Assembly (NCBI RefSeq): GCF_019429535.1
Contig: NZ_JAHXZM010000004.1
Coordinates: 248,001 to 312,000 of the forward strand
From: Sphingomonas citricola
GTDB taxonomy: Bacteria; Pseudomonadota; Alphaproteobacteria; Sphingomonadales; Sphingomonadaceae
Direction of reading: 5' to 3'
DNA length: 64,000 nt
Positions 33,407 through 43,496 of this stretch are shown here, piece after piece. Both the position numbers and the translations under genes were made by a program. Under the pieces are notes generated by a model that worked only from the letters and a program-made list of their open reading frames with translations, was not told where the DNA came from and did not search any database. Within the stretch, counting starts at the first letter, position 1. Each line of letters opens with the position of its first letter.

Positions 33407-34632
33407 GCGGGCATCCCCATCAGCAACCGCGGCATTTGACCGCTCTCGCCGCGCGCCTCCGCCATGAAACGGTCCTTGAGTGGCGTGATCGCGTCGACCG
33501 CGCTGATGCCGAAACGCCGCACCGCGCTGGCGGTCTTGCCGGGAATGCCGAACAGCCGCGTCAGCGTGTCGGTCGCGAAGGCGACGGCGAAGGTATCGAC
33601 GCTGCGCCATTGTTCATAGCGCGCGAGCAGCTGCGCATCGCCTGCCTCCAGCCCGAGGCGGCGCCCCTCGACCAATACCTCGACCAAGGCGGCGACATCG
33701 CGGAAACCGAGGTTGAGCCCCTGCCCCGCGATCGGATGGATACCGTGCCCGGCGTCGCCGACCAGCGCGAGCCGCGTGTCGGTAACGCGCGTGGTGTGGT
33801 GAAAGCCGAGCGGGTAGGACGCGCGCGGGCTTGGCGCGGACAGCGTGCCCAGGAAACCGCCCATCCGCTTCTCCGCCTCCGCGAGAAAGCCGCGGTCCCC
33901 GAGCTTGAGCATCCCCGCCGCCTGGTCGGACGCGACCGTCCACACGATCGCCGAACGGTGCCCGATGTCATCGTCGGGCAGCGGCAGCAAGGCGAACGGG
34001 CCGGTCGGGTAGAAGATCTCGAACGCGATGTTCTCGTGGCTGCGTTCGTGGTGAAACGCGCCGATGATCGCGGTGTGATCGTAGCGCCAGCGCGCGACCG
34101 TGATCCCGCTCGCCTCACGCGTCGGGGAATTGCGCCCCTCGGCAGCGACGAGCAGGTCGGCGGTGACGGTGCTGCCGTCCGACAGCGTCGCGGTGACGCC
34201 GTCCAGATCGCGCACCACCTCGGTCGCGCGCGTCTGCATCCGCAGATCGACGCCGTCGGTCGTCGACGCGGCCTCGAACAACGTCGTGCGCAGCAGCCGG
34301 TTCTCGTACATCGTACCGAGCGGCTCGTCCTGCTCGCCGGGGACGAAGTCGAGCTTGCCGGGCGCGAGCCCGTCGCTGACGCGGATGTGGCGGATCGCGC
34401 AGCCCTGCCCGCGCAAGCGTTCCCCAACCCCGATCACGTCGAGCAGGCGGTGGCTCGCACTCGCCACCGCGGAGGCGCGGCCGTCGAACCCGGCGGACAG
34501 GATCACCGCCGGGTCGGCGGGATCGACGACGATCGCGGTCATCCCCGCCTGCGCCAGCGCGATCGCCAGCGTGCTGCCGACCAGACCACCGCCGAGAATG
34601 AGGACGTCTGCGTGCGCGGAAGCGTTGTTCAT
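33403..34632 (-). CDS. UbiH/UbiF/VisC/COQ6-family FAD-dependent hydroxylase
   Basis: About 409 residues. The N-terminal FAD-binding motif GGGLVGSTLA follows DVLIL, and the diagnostic second motif LVGDAGHGIHPIAGQGLNLGFRD is complete. The family hydroxylates the ring of ubiquinone intermediates. Starting ATG 34632 leaves a normal length; the frame is open to 34668. It is convergent with pdeM at a shared CTAG and divergent from ftsK with a 107-base spacer. Which ring position it uses is not predictable. Confidence 0.88.
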   Translation of the reverse strand: MNNASAHADVLILGGGLVGSTLAIALAQAGMTAIVVDPADPAVILSAGFDGRASAVASASHRLLDVIGVGERLRGQGCAIRHIRVSDGLAPGKLDFVPGEQDEPLGTMYENRLLRTTLFEAASTTDGVDLRMQTRATEVVRDLDGVTATLSDGSTVTADLLVAAEGRNSPTREASGITVARWRYDHTAIIGAFHHERSHENIAFEIFYPTGPFALLPLPDDDIGHRSAIVWTVASDQAAGMLKLGDRGFLAEAEKRMGGFLGTLSAPSPRASYPLGFHHTTRVTDTRLALVGDAGHGIHPIAGQGLNLGFRDVAALVEVLVEGRRLGLEAGDAQLLARYEQWRSVDTFAVAFATDTLTRLFGIPGKTASAVRRFGISAVDAITPLKDRFMAEARGESGQMPRLLMGMPA

Positions 34633-34740
34633 GCGCCAAGTTCTACCGCCCATCGCCGCGGCTGCCAACGGCGCGTGCTTGACGAAATCGGACGGTGGGC
34701 TGATGGTTTACCCCTTTTCATACATCGCTGAGGATCAGTT

Positions 34741-37056
34741 ATGGCGACCCGTGCAACCGCACCCTTGTGGCGCGAGACGGTGAAGGCGGGCGCGCTGCGC
34801 AGTTGGTCGCTCGCGGTCGCGATCGCACTGTTCGTGGCGACGGCCGCGATGGCATTGGCGCTCGCCAGCTACCATCCCGGCGACAGCGCGCTCAATACCG
34901 CAGGGAGCGGGGTTGACAATCTGCTTGGCCCCGTCGGCGCGTGGTTTGCCGATATCGCATTGATGGTGTTCGGACCCGCGGGGGCGCTGCTGCTGCCGGT
35001 CGGTCCGATCGTCGCGATGCGACTGTGGCGAGACGAGCCCGCGGGGGCGTGGGGGCGGATGCTGCGGACCGCGATGCTCGGCGTCGCGCTGATGGCAGTC
35101 GCGCTCGCGTGCGTTTCACCCGATGCGGTGCCGGCGCTGCCATTCGGCTGGGGCGGCGCGGTCGGGCTGGCGATCGTCGCGGGCGCGCAATGGGGCCTCG
35201 CGTTCGCGCATAATGCGGCCGTCAGCTGGTGGGCGCTGGTCGCGCTGGGGCTGCTGGCCGGGTTCGCGGGCGTAATCGTGTGGGGCCGTAGCCTCGAGAT
35301 CGATTTCGGCCGCTTCGCGCGTCGTCGCATCCGCGCGCGCAGCGACGACGACTATCTGTACGACGACGAGGACGAGGAACAGCTCGAGGAAAGCCAGGCA
35401 CTCTCCGCGCCGCCCGCACGCCGCGAGACGCGCGCCGAACCGCTAATCGAGGCGGAGGATCGCCCTGCCCCCGTCATCGGCGAACGAAAGCTCGCGCCGA
35501 CCGCAGCGAGGCCCAAGGCCGCGTCCGCGCCGACCGGGGAAGCGCGCGGCGACTATGTCCTGCCCACGCTCGACATGCTCAATCCCGCGCCCGTCTCGAC
35601 CTCGGGCCCGGTCGACAAGGCGGCGTTGGAGCGCAATGCGCGTTTGCTCGAAACCGTGCTCGACGACTTCAACGTCAAGGGCGACATCGTCGAGGTCCGC
35701 CCCGGCCCCGTCGTCACGATGTACGAACTCGAGCCCGCGCCGGGGATCAAGGCGAGCCGCGTGATCCAGCTCGCGGACGATATCGCGCGCAACATGTCGG
35801 CGATCTCGGCGCGCGTCGCGGTGATCCCCGGGCGCAACGTGATCGGGATCGAGCTGCCCAACCAGAAGCGCGAATCGGTGTCGCTACACGAACTCGTCGG
35901 CTCGCAGACGTTCGACGACCTGACCGCGCAACTGCCCGTCATCCTGGGCAAGAATATCGCGGGCGACCCCGTTATCGCCGATCTCGCGCCGATGCCGCAC
36001 CTGCTCGTCGCGGGCACCACCGGATCGGGCAAGTCGGTGGGGTTGAACTGCATGATCCTGTCGCTGCTCTACCGGCTGACGCCGGACCAGTGCCGGATGA
36101 TCATGATCGATCCGAAGATGCTCGAACTCAGCATGTACGACGACATCCCGCACCTGCTCTCACCCGTCGTCACCGATCCCGCCAAGGCGGTGCGCGCGCT
36201 CAAGTGGGCGGTCGAGACGATGGAGGATCGCTATCGCCAGATGTCGTCGGTCGGCGTGCGCAGCCTCGCGAGCTTCAATGAGAAGGTACGCGCGGCGAAG
36301 GCCAAGGGATCGCCGCTCGGCCGCCGCGTTCAAACCGGGTGGGACGAGCATGGCCGTCCGGTGCACGAGGAGGAGCAGCTCGATTACGACGTGCTGCCGC
36401 AGATCGTCGTCGTCGTCGACGAACTCGCCGACCTGATGATGACCGCGGGCAAGGAAGTCGAATTCCTGATCCAGCGGCTGGCGCAGAAGGCGCGCGCGGC
36501 GGGCATTCACCTGATCATGGCGACACAGCGCCCCTCGGTCGACGTCATCACCGGCGTGATCAAGGCCAATCTGCCGACGCGTATCTCCTTCCACGTCACC
36601 TCGAAGATCGATTCGCGCACGATCCTTGGCGAACAGGGTGCGGAGCAACTGCTCGGCAAGGGCGACATGCTCTACATGCCCGGCGGCAAGGGCATCGTCC
36701 GCGTCCACGGGCCCTTCGTCAGCGACGACGAGGTGCAGGCGGTGACCGACCATTGGCGTGCGCAGGGCGCGCCCGATTATATCACTTCGGTGACCGAGGA
36801 GCCCGAACAGAGCTTCGCGCTCGACGGCGCGCCAACGGGCGAGGATTCGGCCGAGGACCAGCAATATCGCGCCGCGGTTGCGCTGGTCTGCTCGAGCCAG
36901 AAGGCGTCGACGTCGTGGATCCAGCGCCAGCTTCGCATCGGCTACAATTCCGCTGCACGGTTGATCGAGCGGATGGAGAAGGACGGCGTCGTCAGCCGCC
37001 CCGATCACGTCGGCCGTCGCGAGGTGCTGCGCGACACTGACGGGCAACCGGTGTGA
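34741..37056 (+). CDS. ftsK: DNA translocase FtsK (SpoIIIE family)
   Basis: 771 residues. Four membrane segments in the first 180 residues, an acidic linker (DDDYLYDDEDEEQLEE) and a C-terminal motor with Walker A GTTGSGKS (about residue 425) and Walker B VVVVDELADLM. The gamma winged-helix (STSWIQRQLRIGYNSAARLIERME) recognises polar sequences. FtsK couples cell division and chromosome segregation at the septum. A GC-rich hairpin follows, then the convergent hydrolase gene. Confidence 0.95.
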   Translation: MATRATAPLWRETVKAGALRSWSLAVAIALFVATAAMALALASYHPGDSALNTAGSGVDNLLGPVGAWFADIALMVFGPAGALLLPVGPIVAMRLWRDEPAGAWGRMLRTAMLGVALMAVALACVSPDAVPALPFGWGGAVGLAIVAGAQWGLAFAHNAAVSWWALVALGLLAGFAGVIVWGRSLEIDFGRFARRRIRARSDDDYLYDDEDEEQLEESQALSAPPARRETRAEPLIEAEDRPAPVIGERKLAPTAARPKAASAPTGEARGDYVLPTLDMLNPAPVSTSGPVDKAALERNARLLETVLDDFNVKGDIVEVRPGPVVTMYELEPAPGIKASRVIQLADDIARNMSAISARVAVIPGRNVIGIELPNQKRESVSLHELVGSQTFDDLTAQLPVILGKNIAGDPVIADLAPMPHLLVAGTTGSGKSVGLNCMILSLLYRLTPDQCRMIMIDPKMLELSMYDDIPHLLSPVVTDPAKAVRALKWAVETMEDRYRQMSSVGVRSLASFNEKVRAAKAKGSPLGRRVQTGWDEHGRPVHEEEQLDYDVLPQIVVVVDELADLMMTAGKEVEFLIQRLAQKARAAGIHLIMATQRPSVDVITGVIKANLPTRISFHVTSKIDSRTILGEQGAEQLLGKGDMLYMPGGKGIVRVHGPFVSDDEVQAVTDHWRAQGAPDYITSVTEEPEQSFALDGAPTGEDSAEDQQYRAAVALVCSSQKASTSWIQRQLRIGYNSAARLIERMEKDGVVSRPDHVGRREVLRDTDGQPV

Positions 37057-37063
37057 TTAGATC

Positions 37064-37086
37064 GGGCGGGGCGCGACACCCCGCCC
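37064..37086. terminator. Hairpin after ftsK
   Basis: GGGCGGGG (37064-37071) and CCCCGCCC (37079-37086) with a 7-base loop lie between the convergent ends of ftsK and the dienelactone hydrolase gene. Terminator role is inferred from position and stability. Confidence 0.55.
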
Positions 37087-37094
37087 GCACCGCC

Positions 37095-37790
37095 TCAATC
37101 GAGGTGTTCGGCGAAGAACGCCATCGTACGCTCGTCTGCCTGCTTGGCCGACGCATCCGACCGCCGCTCACCGAATTCGGTCGCGAAGCCATGGTCCTCG
37201 CCCGCGTAATCGTGCAGCGTCACCTTGGGGTGATCGTCCAGCCCTTCGTGCATCTTCGCCTGCGTTTCCTTGTCGACGAAGCCGTCCTCGCCCGCGATGT
37301 GGAGCATCAGCGGATGCGCGATCGCCTGCTTCTCACCGAGCAGCCCGTCGACGCCAACCGCATAGTAACCGACGCTCGCGTCGACGTCGGTGCGCGCCGC
37401 GGTCATATACGCCAGCCGCCCGCCCAGGCAGTAGCCGACCGCGCCGACCTTGCGGCCACCGCTCTCGTCACGCGCGTAGCGGATGGCAGCCTCGATATCG
37501 CGCACGCCCGCGTCCTGATCGAATTGGCCCATCAGCGACAGCGCGCGGTCCATCTGCGGCTTGATGTCGGGATCGAGCTCGATGCCCGGTTCAATCCGCC
37601 AGAACAGATCGGGCGCAATCGCGAGATAGCCCGCCTCCGCCAGCGTATCGCACTTGCGGCGGATCCCTGCGTTGACTCCGAAAATCTCCTGGATGACGAT
37701 GATCGCCGCCTTGGGCGTCCCTTCGGGCTCGGCGCGGTAGGCCGGCATCGTCTGCCCGTCGAGCGTATCCAGCGTCACATTGCAGGTCAT
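37095..37790 (-). CDS. Dienelactone hydrolase family protein
   Basis: 231 residues. The catalytic Cys is in GYCLGGRLAY, Asp in AGEDGFVD and His in GEDHGFA, the classical dienelactone hydrolase triad; QEIFGVN carries the conserved Glu. It hydrolyses lactones such as those of chlorocatechol degradation in model enzymes, but no catechol pathway is here, so the physiological substrate is unknown. It is alone on the minus strand between ftsK and the DUF6489 gene. Confidence 0.88.
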   Translation of the reverse strand: MTCNVTLDTLDGQTMPAYRAEPEGTPKAAIIVIQEIFGVNAGIRRKCDTLAEAGYLAIAPDLFWRIEPGIELDPDIKPQMDRALSLMGQFDQDAGVRDIEAAIRYARDESGGRKVGAVGYCLGGRLAYMTAARTDVDASVGYYAVGVDGLLGEKQAIAHPLMLHIAGEDGFVDKETQAKMHEGLDDHPKVTLHDYAGEDHGFATEFGERRSDASAKQADERTMAFFAEHLD

Positions 37791-37943
37791 GGTCGTCTCC
37801 GTCGATTGCGGTGTGGGCGCACACCCACCACCTAGCGCCTAGCCACGTGCCCGAACGGTCGCAACGCGCGAACGTTGCCGCGCGACAGCGAGGTCGGGCA
37901 TGATGTCGCGGTGTCGGGCGGGCACGTCACGGGAGATCACAGA

Positions 37944-38180
37944 GTGAAGGTAACGATCGAAGTCGAATGCACGCCGGAGGAGGCACGCCGCGCGATGGGA
38001 TTGCCTGACCTGTCCCCGTTGCACGACCATTATCTGGCGCGGATGCGGGAGGCGATGGATCATGGCGGCGTCTCTCCGGAGGCGATCAACGCGATGATGA
38101 AGAACTGGGCGCCGATGGGCGACGCGAGCATCGATTTCTGGCGCACGATGTTCAACGCGGCCGCGAAGCCGGCGGGTTGA
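37944..38180 (+). CDS. DUF6489-like small protein
   Basis: 78 residues (KVTIEVECTPEEARRAMGL). The start GTG 37944 has a GGGAG eight bases upstream and the translated start matches small sphingomonad DUF6489-type proteins. Predicted soluble; its charge pattern resembles polyhydroxyalkanoate-related granule proteins only weakly, so no function is given. Its stop TGA overlaps the mnmE ATG (TGATG), so it is translationally coupled to the tRNA-modification operon. Confidence 0.75.
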   Translation: MKVTIEVECTPEEARRAMGLPDLSPLHDHYLARMREAMDHGGVSPEAINAMMKNWAPMGDASIDFWRTMFNAAAKPAG

Positions 38181-39457
38181 TGGACACGATCTTCGCAGTG
38201 TCGAGCGGCCGTCCGCCTGCGGCGATCGCAGTCCTGCGGATCAGCGGACCGGCAGCGTTCGATATCGTGAGCCGGATTGCGGGCGCGCTGCCGACACCGC
38301 GGCGCGCAACGCTGCGCACCTTGCGCGGCGGGGATGGCGAAGCGCTCGATCAGGCGCTGGTACTCACCTTTCCCGGTCCGGCGACCGCGACGGGGGAAGA
38401 TCTGGCAGAGTTTCACCTACATGGCGGGCGGGCGGTCGTCGCCGCGGTGGAGGCGGAGCTCGCGCGGCTTCCCGGTCTGCGCCCCGCGCTGGCGGGTGAG
38501 TTCACGCGACGCGCGCTGGAAAACGGCCGGCTCGATCTGGCGCAAGCGCAGGGGCTGGCCGATCTGCTCGCCGCTGAGACCGAACGCGAACGCAAGGCTG
38601 CGCTCGCCGCGACCGAGGGCGAGATCAGCCGCGCGGTGGCGGATTGGCTGACGCGGATCGCGGGTGTGTCCGCCGTGGTCGAGGCGTCTCTGGATTACAG
38701 TGACGAAGACGATGTCGCTGCGGCGGATCAGCTTCCCGTAACGGCGGATATCGCCGAGCTTGCATCGGACATTGCGGCGGTGCTCAAGCGCCCAACGGTG
38801 GAACGTCTGCGCGAGGGGGTGACGGTCGTGCTCGCGGGGCCGCCCAACGCTGGCAAGTCGTCGCTCTTCAACGCACTGCTCGCGCGCGATGCCGCCATCG
38901 TCACGTCGCAAGCGGGCACCACGCGCGATACGCTGGAAGCGGTCGTCGATCGCGGCGGCAGTGCGTTCCTGCTGATCGACACCGCGGGCCTGCGCGAACA
39001 CACCGACGACGCGATCGAGCAGATCGGGATTGCGCGCGCGGGCAAGGCAGTCGATCGCGCCGACATCGTCCTGTGGCTTGGGGAGCCCGATGCCGCCCCT
39101 GCCGGCGCTGTATTGGTCCACGCGCGCGCCGATGCGATCGATCGCACTCCGGCTCCCGCTGGTGCGATCGCGACAGCGATCGGGGACCCGGTGAGCGTAC
39201 AGCGGCTCTGGGACCATATCCAACAGCGCGCAGCCGACCTCATTCCGCCGACCTCCACCGCGTTGCTCCATCGGCAACAGCGTGACCGCGTTGTCGCTGC
39301 GCACACCGCGTTGCGGCAGGCGGCAGTTGAAAGTGACCTGCTGTTGGTGGCAGAGCATCTGCGCACCGCGCGCGGTCATCTGGCCGCATTGCTGGGTGTC
39401 GACGCCACCGAGGCGATGCTCGATGCCCTGTTCGCGCGCTTCTGCGTTGGGAAATGA
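38180..39457 (+). CDS. mnmE: tRNA uridine-5-carboxymethylaminomethyl GTPase MnmE
   Basis: 425 residues. An N-terminal tetrahydrofolate-binding domain is followed by a GTPase domain with G1 GPPNAGKSS (about residue 220), G2/G3 in the TTRDT and DTAGLRE segments, and the C-terminal Cys motif FARFCVGK that modifies U34. With MnmG it forms the cmnm5 side chain at the wobble uridine. ATG 38180 overlaps the preceding stop; the stop of mnmE abuts the mnmG start. Confidence 0.96.
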   Translation: MDTIFAVSSGRPPAAIAVLRISGPAAFDIVSRIAGALPTPRRATLRTLRGGDGEALDQALVLTFPGPATATGEDLAEFHLHGGRAVVAAVEAELARLPGLRPALAGEFTRRALENGRLDLAQAQGLADLLAAETERERKAALAATEGEISRAVADWLTRIAGVSAVVEASLDYSDEDDVAAADQLPVTADIAELASDIAAVLKRPTVERLREGVTVVLAGPPNAGKSSLFNALLARDAAIVTSQAGTTRDTLEAVVDRGGSAFLLIDTAGLREHTDDAIEQIGIARAGKAVDRADIVLWLGEPDAAPAGAVLVHARADAIDRTPAPAGAIATAIGDPVSVQRLWDHIQQRAADLIPPTSTALLHRQQRDRVVAAHTALRQAAVESDLLLVAEHLRTARGHLAALLGVDATEAMLDALFARFCVGK

Positions 39458-41191
39458 ATGTTCCACGTGAAACATGATTTTGACGTGGTGGTCGTTGGTG
39501 GCGGCCACGCTGGTACTGAGGCGGCCGCAGCGGCCGCGCGCCGCGGGGCGCGGGTCGCGCTGTTGACGCAGCGCCCCGAGCGTGTCGGCGCGATGTCGTG
39601 CAACCCCTCGATCGGCGGGCTCGGCAAGGGGCACCTCGTTCGCGAGGTCGACGCGTTCGACGGACTGATGGCGCGGGCGAGCGATGCCGCGGCGATTCAC
39701 CATCGTATGCTCAATCGTAGCAAGGGGCTCGCGGTCCAGGGTCCGCGGATACAGGCCGATCGCGGCCGTTACCTCGCCGCAGTGCAGGAGCTGCTCCGCG
39801 CGTACCCGAACCTCGTCGTGATGGCCGGCGAGGCTGCCGAGCTGGTGATCGAACGCAGCCGTGTCGGCGGCGTCGTCACGACCACGGGGCAAGTGATCCA
39901 TGCCCGCGCGGTCGTGCTCGCGACCGGCACCTTCCTCGGCGGACGGCTGTTCCGCGGAAGCGAGCGACACGAGGGCGGGCGCGTGGACGAGGCACCCGCC
40001 AACCGTCTGGGCGAACAGCTACGCGGCGAAGGGCTGCCGATCGCGCGATTGAAGACGGGGACGCCGCCGCGGCTCGACGGCCGGACGATCGATTGGGCGC
40101 GGCTCGAGCCGCAGCCGTCCGACGCCGACGCTTGGACGATGTCACCGATGACCGCGGCGCGCGCGCTGCCACAGGTCGCATGCGCGATCACGCGGACGAC
40201 GGTGGAGACGCACGACATCATCCGCGGCGGACTCGACGATTCACCGTTGTTCGGCGGTGCGATCGAGGGGCAAGGCCCGCGCTACTGCCCGTCGATCGAG
40301 GACAAGGTTCACCGCTTCGGCGATCGCGACGGACATCAGATCTTTCTCGAACCGGAGGCGCTCGACGACGCGACCGTCTATCCCAACGGCATCTCCACCT
40401 CGCTCGCGACCGACGTGCAAGAGGCGATGGTTCGCTCGATCTCGGGGCTGGAGCGTGCCCGCATCACGACGCCGGGATATGCGGTCGAATATGATCATGT
40501 CGATCCGCGCGCGCTCGATCATCACCTCCACCTCTCGGCGATCCCCGGCGTCTTCTGCGCCGGCCAGATCAACGGGACGACCGGGTATGAGGAAGCCGCT
40601 GCGCAGGGGCTCGTCGCAGGGCTGAACGCTGCCGCCCACGCGTGCGATCTTGCCGCGGTGAAGCTCGATCGCGCGGACAGCTATATCGGCGTGATGATCG
40701 ACGACCTCGTGCTCCAGGGGGTGAGTGAGCCGTATCGGATGCTGACCGCGCGCGCCGAGTTCCGGCTTTCGCTGCGCGCCGACAATGCCGAGACGCGGCT
40801 GTCGCCGCTGGCGATAGCGATTGAATGCGTCACGCCGGCACGTCGCGCACATATCACCGCGCGCGACGAACAGCGCGCGCGCGTGCGCGCCGGTCTTGCC
40901 GACGGGGCACCGGCGGACATCGTGCGCGAGATCGAGGAGGATCAGCGTTACGCCCCCTACCTCGCTCGTCAGGCTGACGAGATCGAGCGAATGCGCAGGG
41001 ACGAGGGTATCGCCCTCCCCCCGCTGTCGACGCTGAACGATGTTCCGGGGCTCTCCAACGAGATGATTGAACGACTGACGACTGCCGCCCCCCGCACGCT
41101 TGCCGAGGCGTCGCGCGTCCGCGGCGTCACGCCCGCAGCGCTCTCGACCCTGTGGCTTCACGCCCGCAAATTGCAGAAGCAGCACGCATGA
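39458..41191 (+). CDS. mnmG: tRNA uridine-5-carboxymethylaminomethyl enzyme MnmG (GidA)
   Basis: 577 residues. FAD-binding [10 protein letters not shown] near the N-terminus; the conserved MnmG landmarks SCNPSIGG and GTGTF-like segments are present, and the C-terminal domain ends LHARKLQKQ. It is somewhat shorter than E. coli MnmG. It begins with MFHVKH, which is encoded by a parS-like palindrome spanning the first codons (39459-39474). It partners with MnmE in tRNA wobble modification. The stop overlaps the rsmG start (ATGA). Confidence 0.95.
   Translation: MFHVKHDFDVVVVGGGHAGTEAAAAAARRGARVALLTQRPERVGAMSCNPSIGGLGKGHLVREVDAFDGLMARASDAAAIHHRMLNRSKGLAVQGPRIQADRGRYLAAVQELLRAYPNLVVMAGEAAELVIERSRVGGVVTTTGQVIHARAVVLATGTFLGGRLFRGSERHEGGRVDEAPANRLGEQLRGEGLPIARLKTGTPPRLDGRTIDWARLEPQPSDADAWTMSPMTAARALPQVACAITRTTVETHDIIRGGLDDSPLFGGAIEGQGPRYCPSIEDKVHRFGDRDGHQIFLEPEALDDATVYPNGISTSLATDVQEAMVRSISGLERARITTPGYAVEYDHVDPRALDHHLHLSAIPGVFCAGQINGTTGYEEAAAQGLVAGLNAAAHACDLAAVKLDRADSYIGVMIDDLVLQGVSEPYRMLTARAEFRLSLRADNAETRLSPLAIAIECVTPARRAHITARDEQRARVRAGLADGAPADIVREIEEDQRYAPYLARQADEIERMRRDEGIALPPLSTLNDVPGLSNEMIERLTTAAPRTLAEASRVRGVTPAALSTLWLHARKLQKQHA
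39459..39474. promoter_or_regulatory. parS: parS site within the mnmG start
   Basis: TGTTCCACGTGAAACA is an exact match to the universal ParB site TGTTNCACGTGAAACA. It overlaps mnmG codons 1-6 and the ribosome-site region is just upstream. parA and parB are in the same operon. Confidence 0.9.
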
Positions 41192-41814
41192 ACGAGGATC
41201 AAGCACGTGTGTGGCTTGCTGAGCGTTTCCCCTCCCCCGCGATTGCTCGGCTCGAACGTTTTGCGTCTATCGTCCGTGACGAGACCGAGCGGCAGAACCT
41301 CATCTCCCCCTCGACGATCCCACTGATCTGGTCACGGCATATCGCCGACTCCGCGCAATTGTTGGCGGTCGCCCCCGCCAACGCGCGGACGTGGACGGAT
41401 ATCGGCACGGGCGCGGGCTTTCCGGGGATCGTCGCCGCCATCCTGTTCGACGGGCACGTCACGATGGTCGAACCGCGTGCTAAGCGGGCAACCTTCCTGC
41501 GCGACGCCGTCGATATGCTCGGCATCGAGGCAACCGTCCATCAGGCGCGCGCCGAGACGGCCCCGGTCGAGCGGACCGACATCATTTCCGCGCGCGCGGT
41601 TGCGGCCGTCGATGCGCTGTTCGCGATAACCGCTCATTATCGTTCGCCATTAACCACTTACCTGCTTCCGCGCGGGCGATCGGGGCAGGATGAGATTGTC
41701 AAAGCACGCGCGGAATGGCACGGAACGTTCCACGTGGAACAGAGCATCACTGATCCCGCATCCTCATTACTGATCGCGACAGGAGTACGCCCCCGATGTT
41801 CTGCATCGCGATAG
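41188..41814 (+). CDS. rsmG: 16S rRNA (guanine527-N7)-methyltransferase RsmG (GidB)
   Basis: About 208 residues. The SAM motif [12 protein letters not shown] is present. Family position in this operon is conserved across alphaproteobacteria. ATG 41188 overlaps the mnmG TGA by 4 bases; a longer in-frame start at 41152 lies in the mnmG coding region. A parS palindrome (41726-41741) is embedded near its 3' end, encoding FHVEQ. Its last 19 bases overlap parA, so no separate promoter is expected for parA. Confidence 0.93.
   Translation: MNEDQARVWLAERFPSPAIARLERFASIVRDETERQNLISPSTIPLIWSRHIADSAQLLAVAPANARTWTDIGTGAGFPGIVAAILFDGHVTMVEPRAKRATFLRDAVDMLGIEATVHQARAETAPVERTDIISARAVAAVDALFAITAHYRSPLTTYLLPRGRSGQDEIVKARAEWHGTFHVEQSITDPASSLLIATGVRPRCSASR
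41726..41741. promoter_or_regulatory. parS: parS site within rsmG
   Basis: CGTTCCACGTGGAACA contains the perfect 14-base palindrome GTTCCACGTGGAAC (41727-41740) and differs from the universal consensus at two positions. It lies 55-70 bases before the parA start, in the C-terminal coding part of rsmG. Confidence 0.85.
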
Positions 41815-42581
41815 CCAATCAGAAGGGCGGCGTCGGCAAGACCACCAGCGCGATCAATCTCGGCACCGCGCTCGCCGCATCGGGACACCGGGTACTGCTG
41901 ATCGACGTCGATCCGCAGGGTAACGCATCGACCGGGCTGGGGATCGGTCACGCGATGCGGACACGGTCGAGCTATGACGTGCTGATCGACGCGGGTGGGC
42001 TGGACGCGGGTGTCGTTCACACCGCAGTTCCCAAACTCGACATCATCCCCGCCACCGTCGACCTGTCCGGCGCGGAGATCGAACTCGTCGAGCTCGACCA
42101 ACGCACGCACCGGCTGCACATGGCGCTGGAGCAGAGCTGCGGCGATTGGGACATCGTTCTGATCGATTGCCCGCCCTCGCTTGGACTCCTGACAATCAAC
42201 GCCATGGTCGCGGCCGATGCGCTGCTCGTGCCGCTGCAATGCGAATTCTTCGCGCTAGAGGGGCTGAGCCAGTTGCTCAGCACCGTCGAGCGGATCCGCG
42301 CGCGGTTCAATCCCGCGCTGTCGATCCTGGGCGTCGCGCTGACGATGTACGATCGGCGCAACCGCCTGACCGAACAGGTGTCGAGCGACGTGCGCGCGGT
42401 GCTCGGCAAGGTGGTGTTCGAAACCGTCATTCCGCGCAACGTGCGTCTGTCCGAAGCGCCGAGCCACGGCCTACCCGCGCTGATCTACGATCATCGATGC
42501 AGCGGATCGGAGGCGTATATGGCGCTTGCACGCGAGTTGATCGTGCGGCTGCCCAAGGTTGAGGCGGAGGTCGCGGCATGA
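41796..42581 (+). CDS. parA: Chromosome partitioning ATPase ParA (Soj)
   Basis: 261 residues. The deviant Walker A KGGVGKTTSA lies near residue 12, with a DVDPQGNAS segment and IDCPPSLGLL Walker B-like motif. ParA forms nucleoid-bound ATP dimers and drives origin segregation with ParB bound at parS. ATG 41796 overlaps the end of rsmG by 19 bases; the stop overlaps parB by 4 bases. Confidence 0.95.
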   Translation: MFCIAIANQKGGVGKTTSAINLGTALAASGHRVLLIDVDPQGNASTGLGIGHAMRTRSSYDVLIDAGGLDAGVVHTAVPKLDIIPATVDLSGAEIELVELDQRTHRLHMALEQSCGDWDIVLIDCPPSLGLLTINAMVAADALLVPLQCEFFALEGLSQLLSTVERIRARFNPALSILGVALTMYDRRNRLTEQVSSDVRAVLGKVVFETVIPRNVRLSEAPSHGLPALIYDHRCSGSEAYMALARELIVRLPKVEAEVAA

Positions 42582-43489
42582 GCGAGGCAGCGACAAGGCG
42601 CAATCGCGGGGGGCTGGGCCGCGGCCTGGGCGCCCTGCTCGGCGACGTCGCGCGCGACGAGCGCGAGGCATCGGCCAGCGGCGAGGCACGTGCGTCGGTT
42701 CGCATGATTCCGGTTGGCGCAATCTCGCCGCACCCCGAGCAGCCGCGGCGCCATTTCGACGAGACCAAGCTAGAGGAGCTCGCCGCCTCGATCGCGGAGC
42801 GCGGAATCATCCAGCCGATCGTCGTGCGTCCACACGGGCATGGCTATCAGATCGTCGCGGGCGAGCGTCGCTGGCGCGCGGCGCAGCGCGCGCGGCTGCA
42901 CGAGGTACCCGTCGTCGTCCGCGATTACAGCGACAGCGACACACTGCAGATCGCGCTGGTCGAGAACATTCAGCGTCAGGAACTGAACGCAATCGAGGAG
43001 GCCGAGGCGTATCAGCGGCTGCTCGGCGAGTTCGGGCATACGCAGGAGGCGCTCGCGAAGGTCGTTCACAAGTCGCGCAGCCACGTCGCCAACCTGCTCC
43101 GGCTGCTCGACCTGCCGCCCGCGATCCAGTCTCAGGTCGTCGACGGATCGCTGTCGATGGGGCACGCGCGCGCGATCATCACCGCGCCCGATCCCGCCGC
43201 ACTCGCCAGTCAGGTCGTAGCCAAGGGGCTGTCGGTACGACAGACCGAGAAGCTGGCGAGCACAGGAAAGAAGAAACCGAAGGCCAGCTCGCCGAGCGTC
43301 GCCGAGCCAACAGTCGGTGACACGAGCGGCGCGGACATCGCCGCGCTGGAGAATCAACTCGCCGATCTGCTGGGCCTGAAGGTCAGGATCACGTTCACGC
43401 CCGCGGGCAGCGGGACGATCGCCCTCGACTATAGCACGCTCGAGCAGCTCGACATGGTGTGCCAGCGTTTGAGCGGCGAGGGGATCTGA
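42578..43489 (+). CDS. parB: Chromosome partitioning protein ParB (Spo0J)
   Basis: 303 residues. The CTP-binding fold has GERRWRAAQRA, a QRQELNAIEEAEAYQRL segment follows, and the helix-turn-helix KSRSHVANLLRLLDLP recognises parS. A Lys-rich linker leads to the C-terminal dimer domain (DLLGLKVRITFTPAGSGTIAL). It spreads around the parS sites of this operon and recruits SMC. ATG 42578 overlaps parA by 4 bases. The operon ends here, eight bases before the convergent holA stop. Confidence 0.95.
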   Translation: MSEAATRRNRGGLGRGLGALLGDVARDEREASASGEARASVRMIPVGAISPHPEQPRRHFDETKLEELAASIAERGIIQPIVVRPHGHGYQIVAGERRWRAAQRARLHEVPVVVRDYSDSDTLQIALVENIQRQELNAIEEAEAYQRLLGEFGHTQEALAKVVHKSRSHVANLLRLLDLPPAIQSQVVDGSLSMGHARAIITAPDPAALASQVVAKGLSVRQTEKLASTGKKKPKASSPSVAEPTVGDTSGADIAALENQLADLLGLKVRITFTPAGSGTIALDYSTLEQLDMVCQRLSGEGI

Positions 43490-43496
43490 TCGCCGC

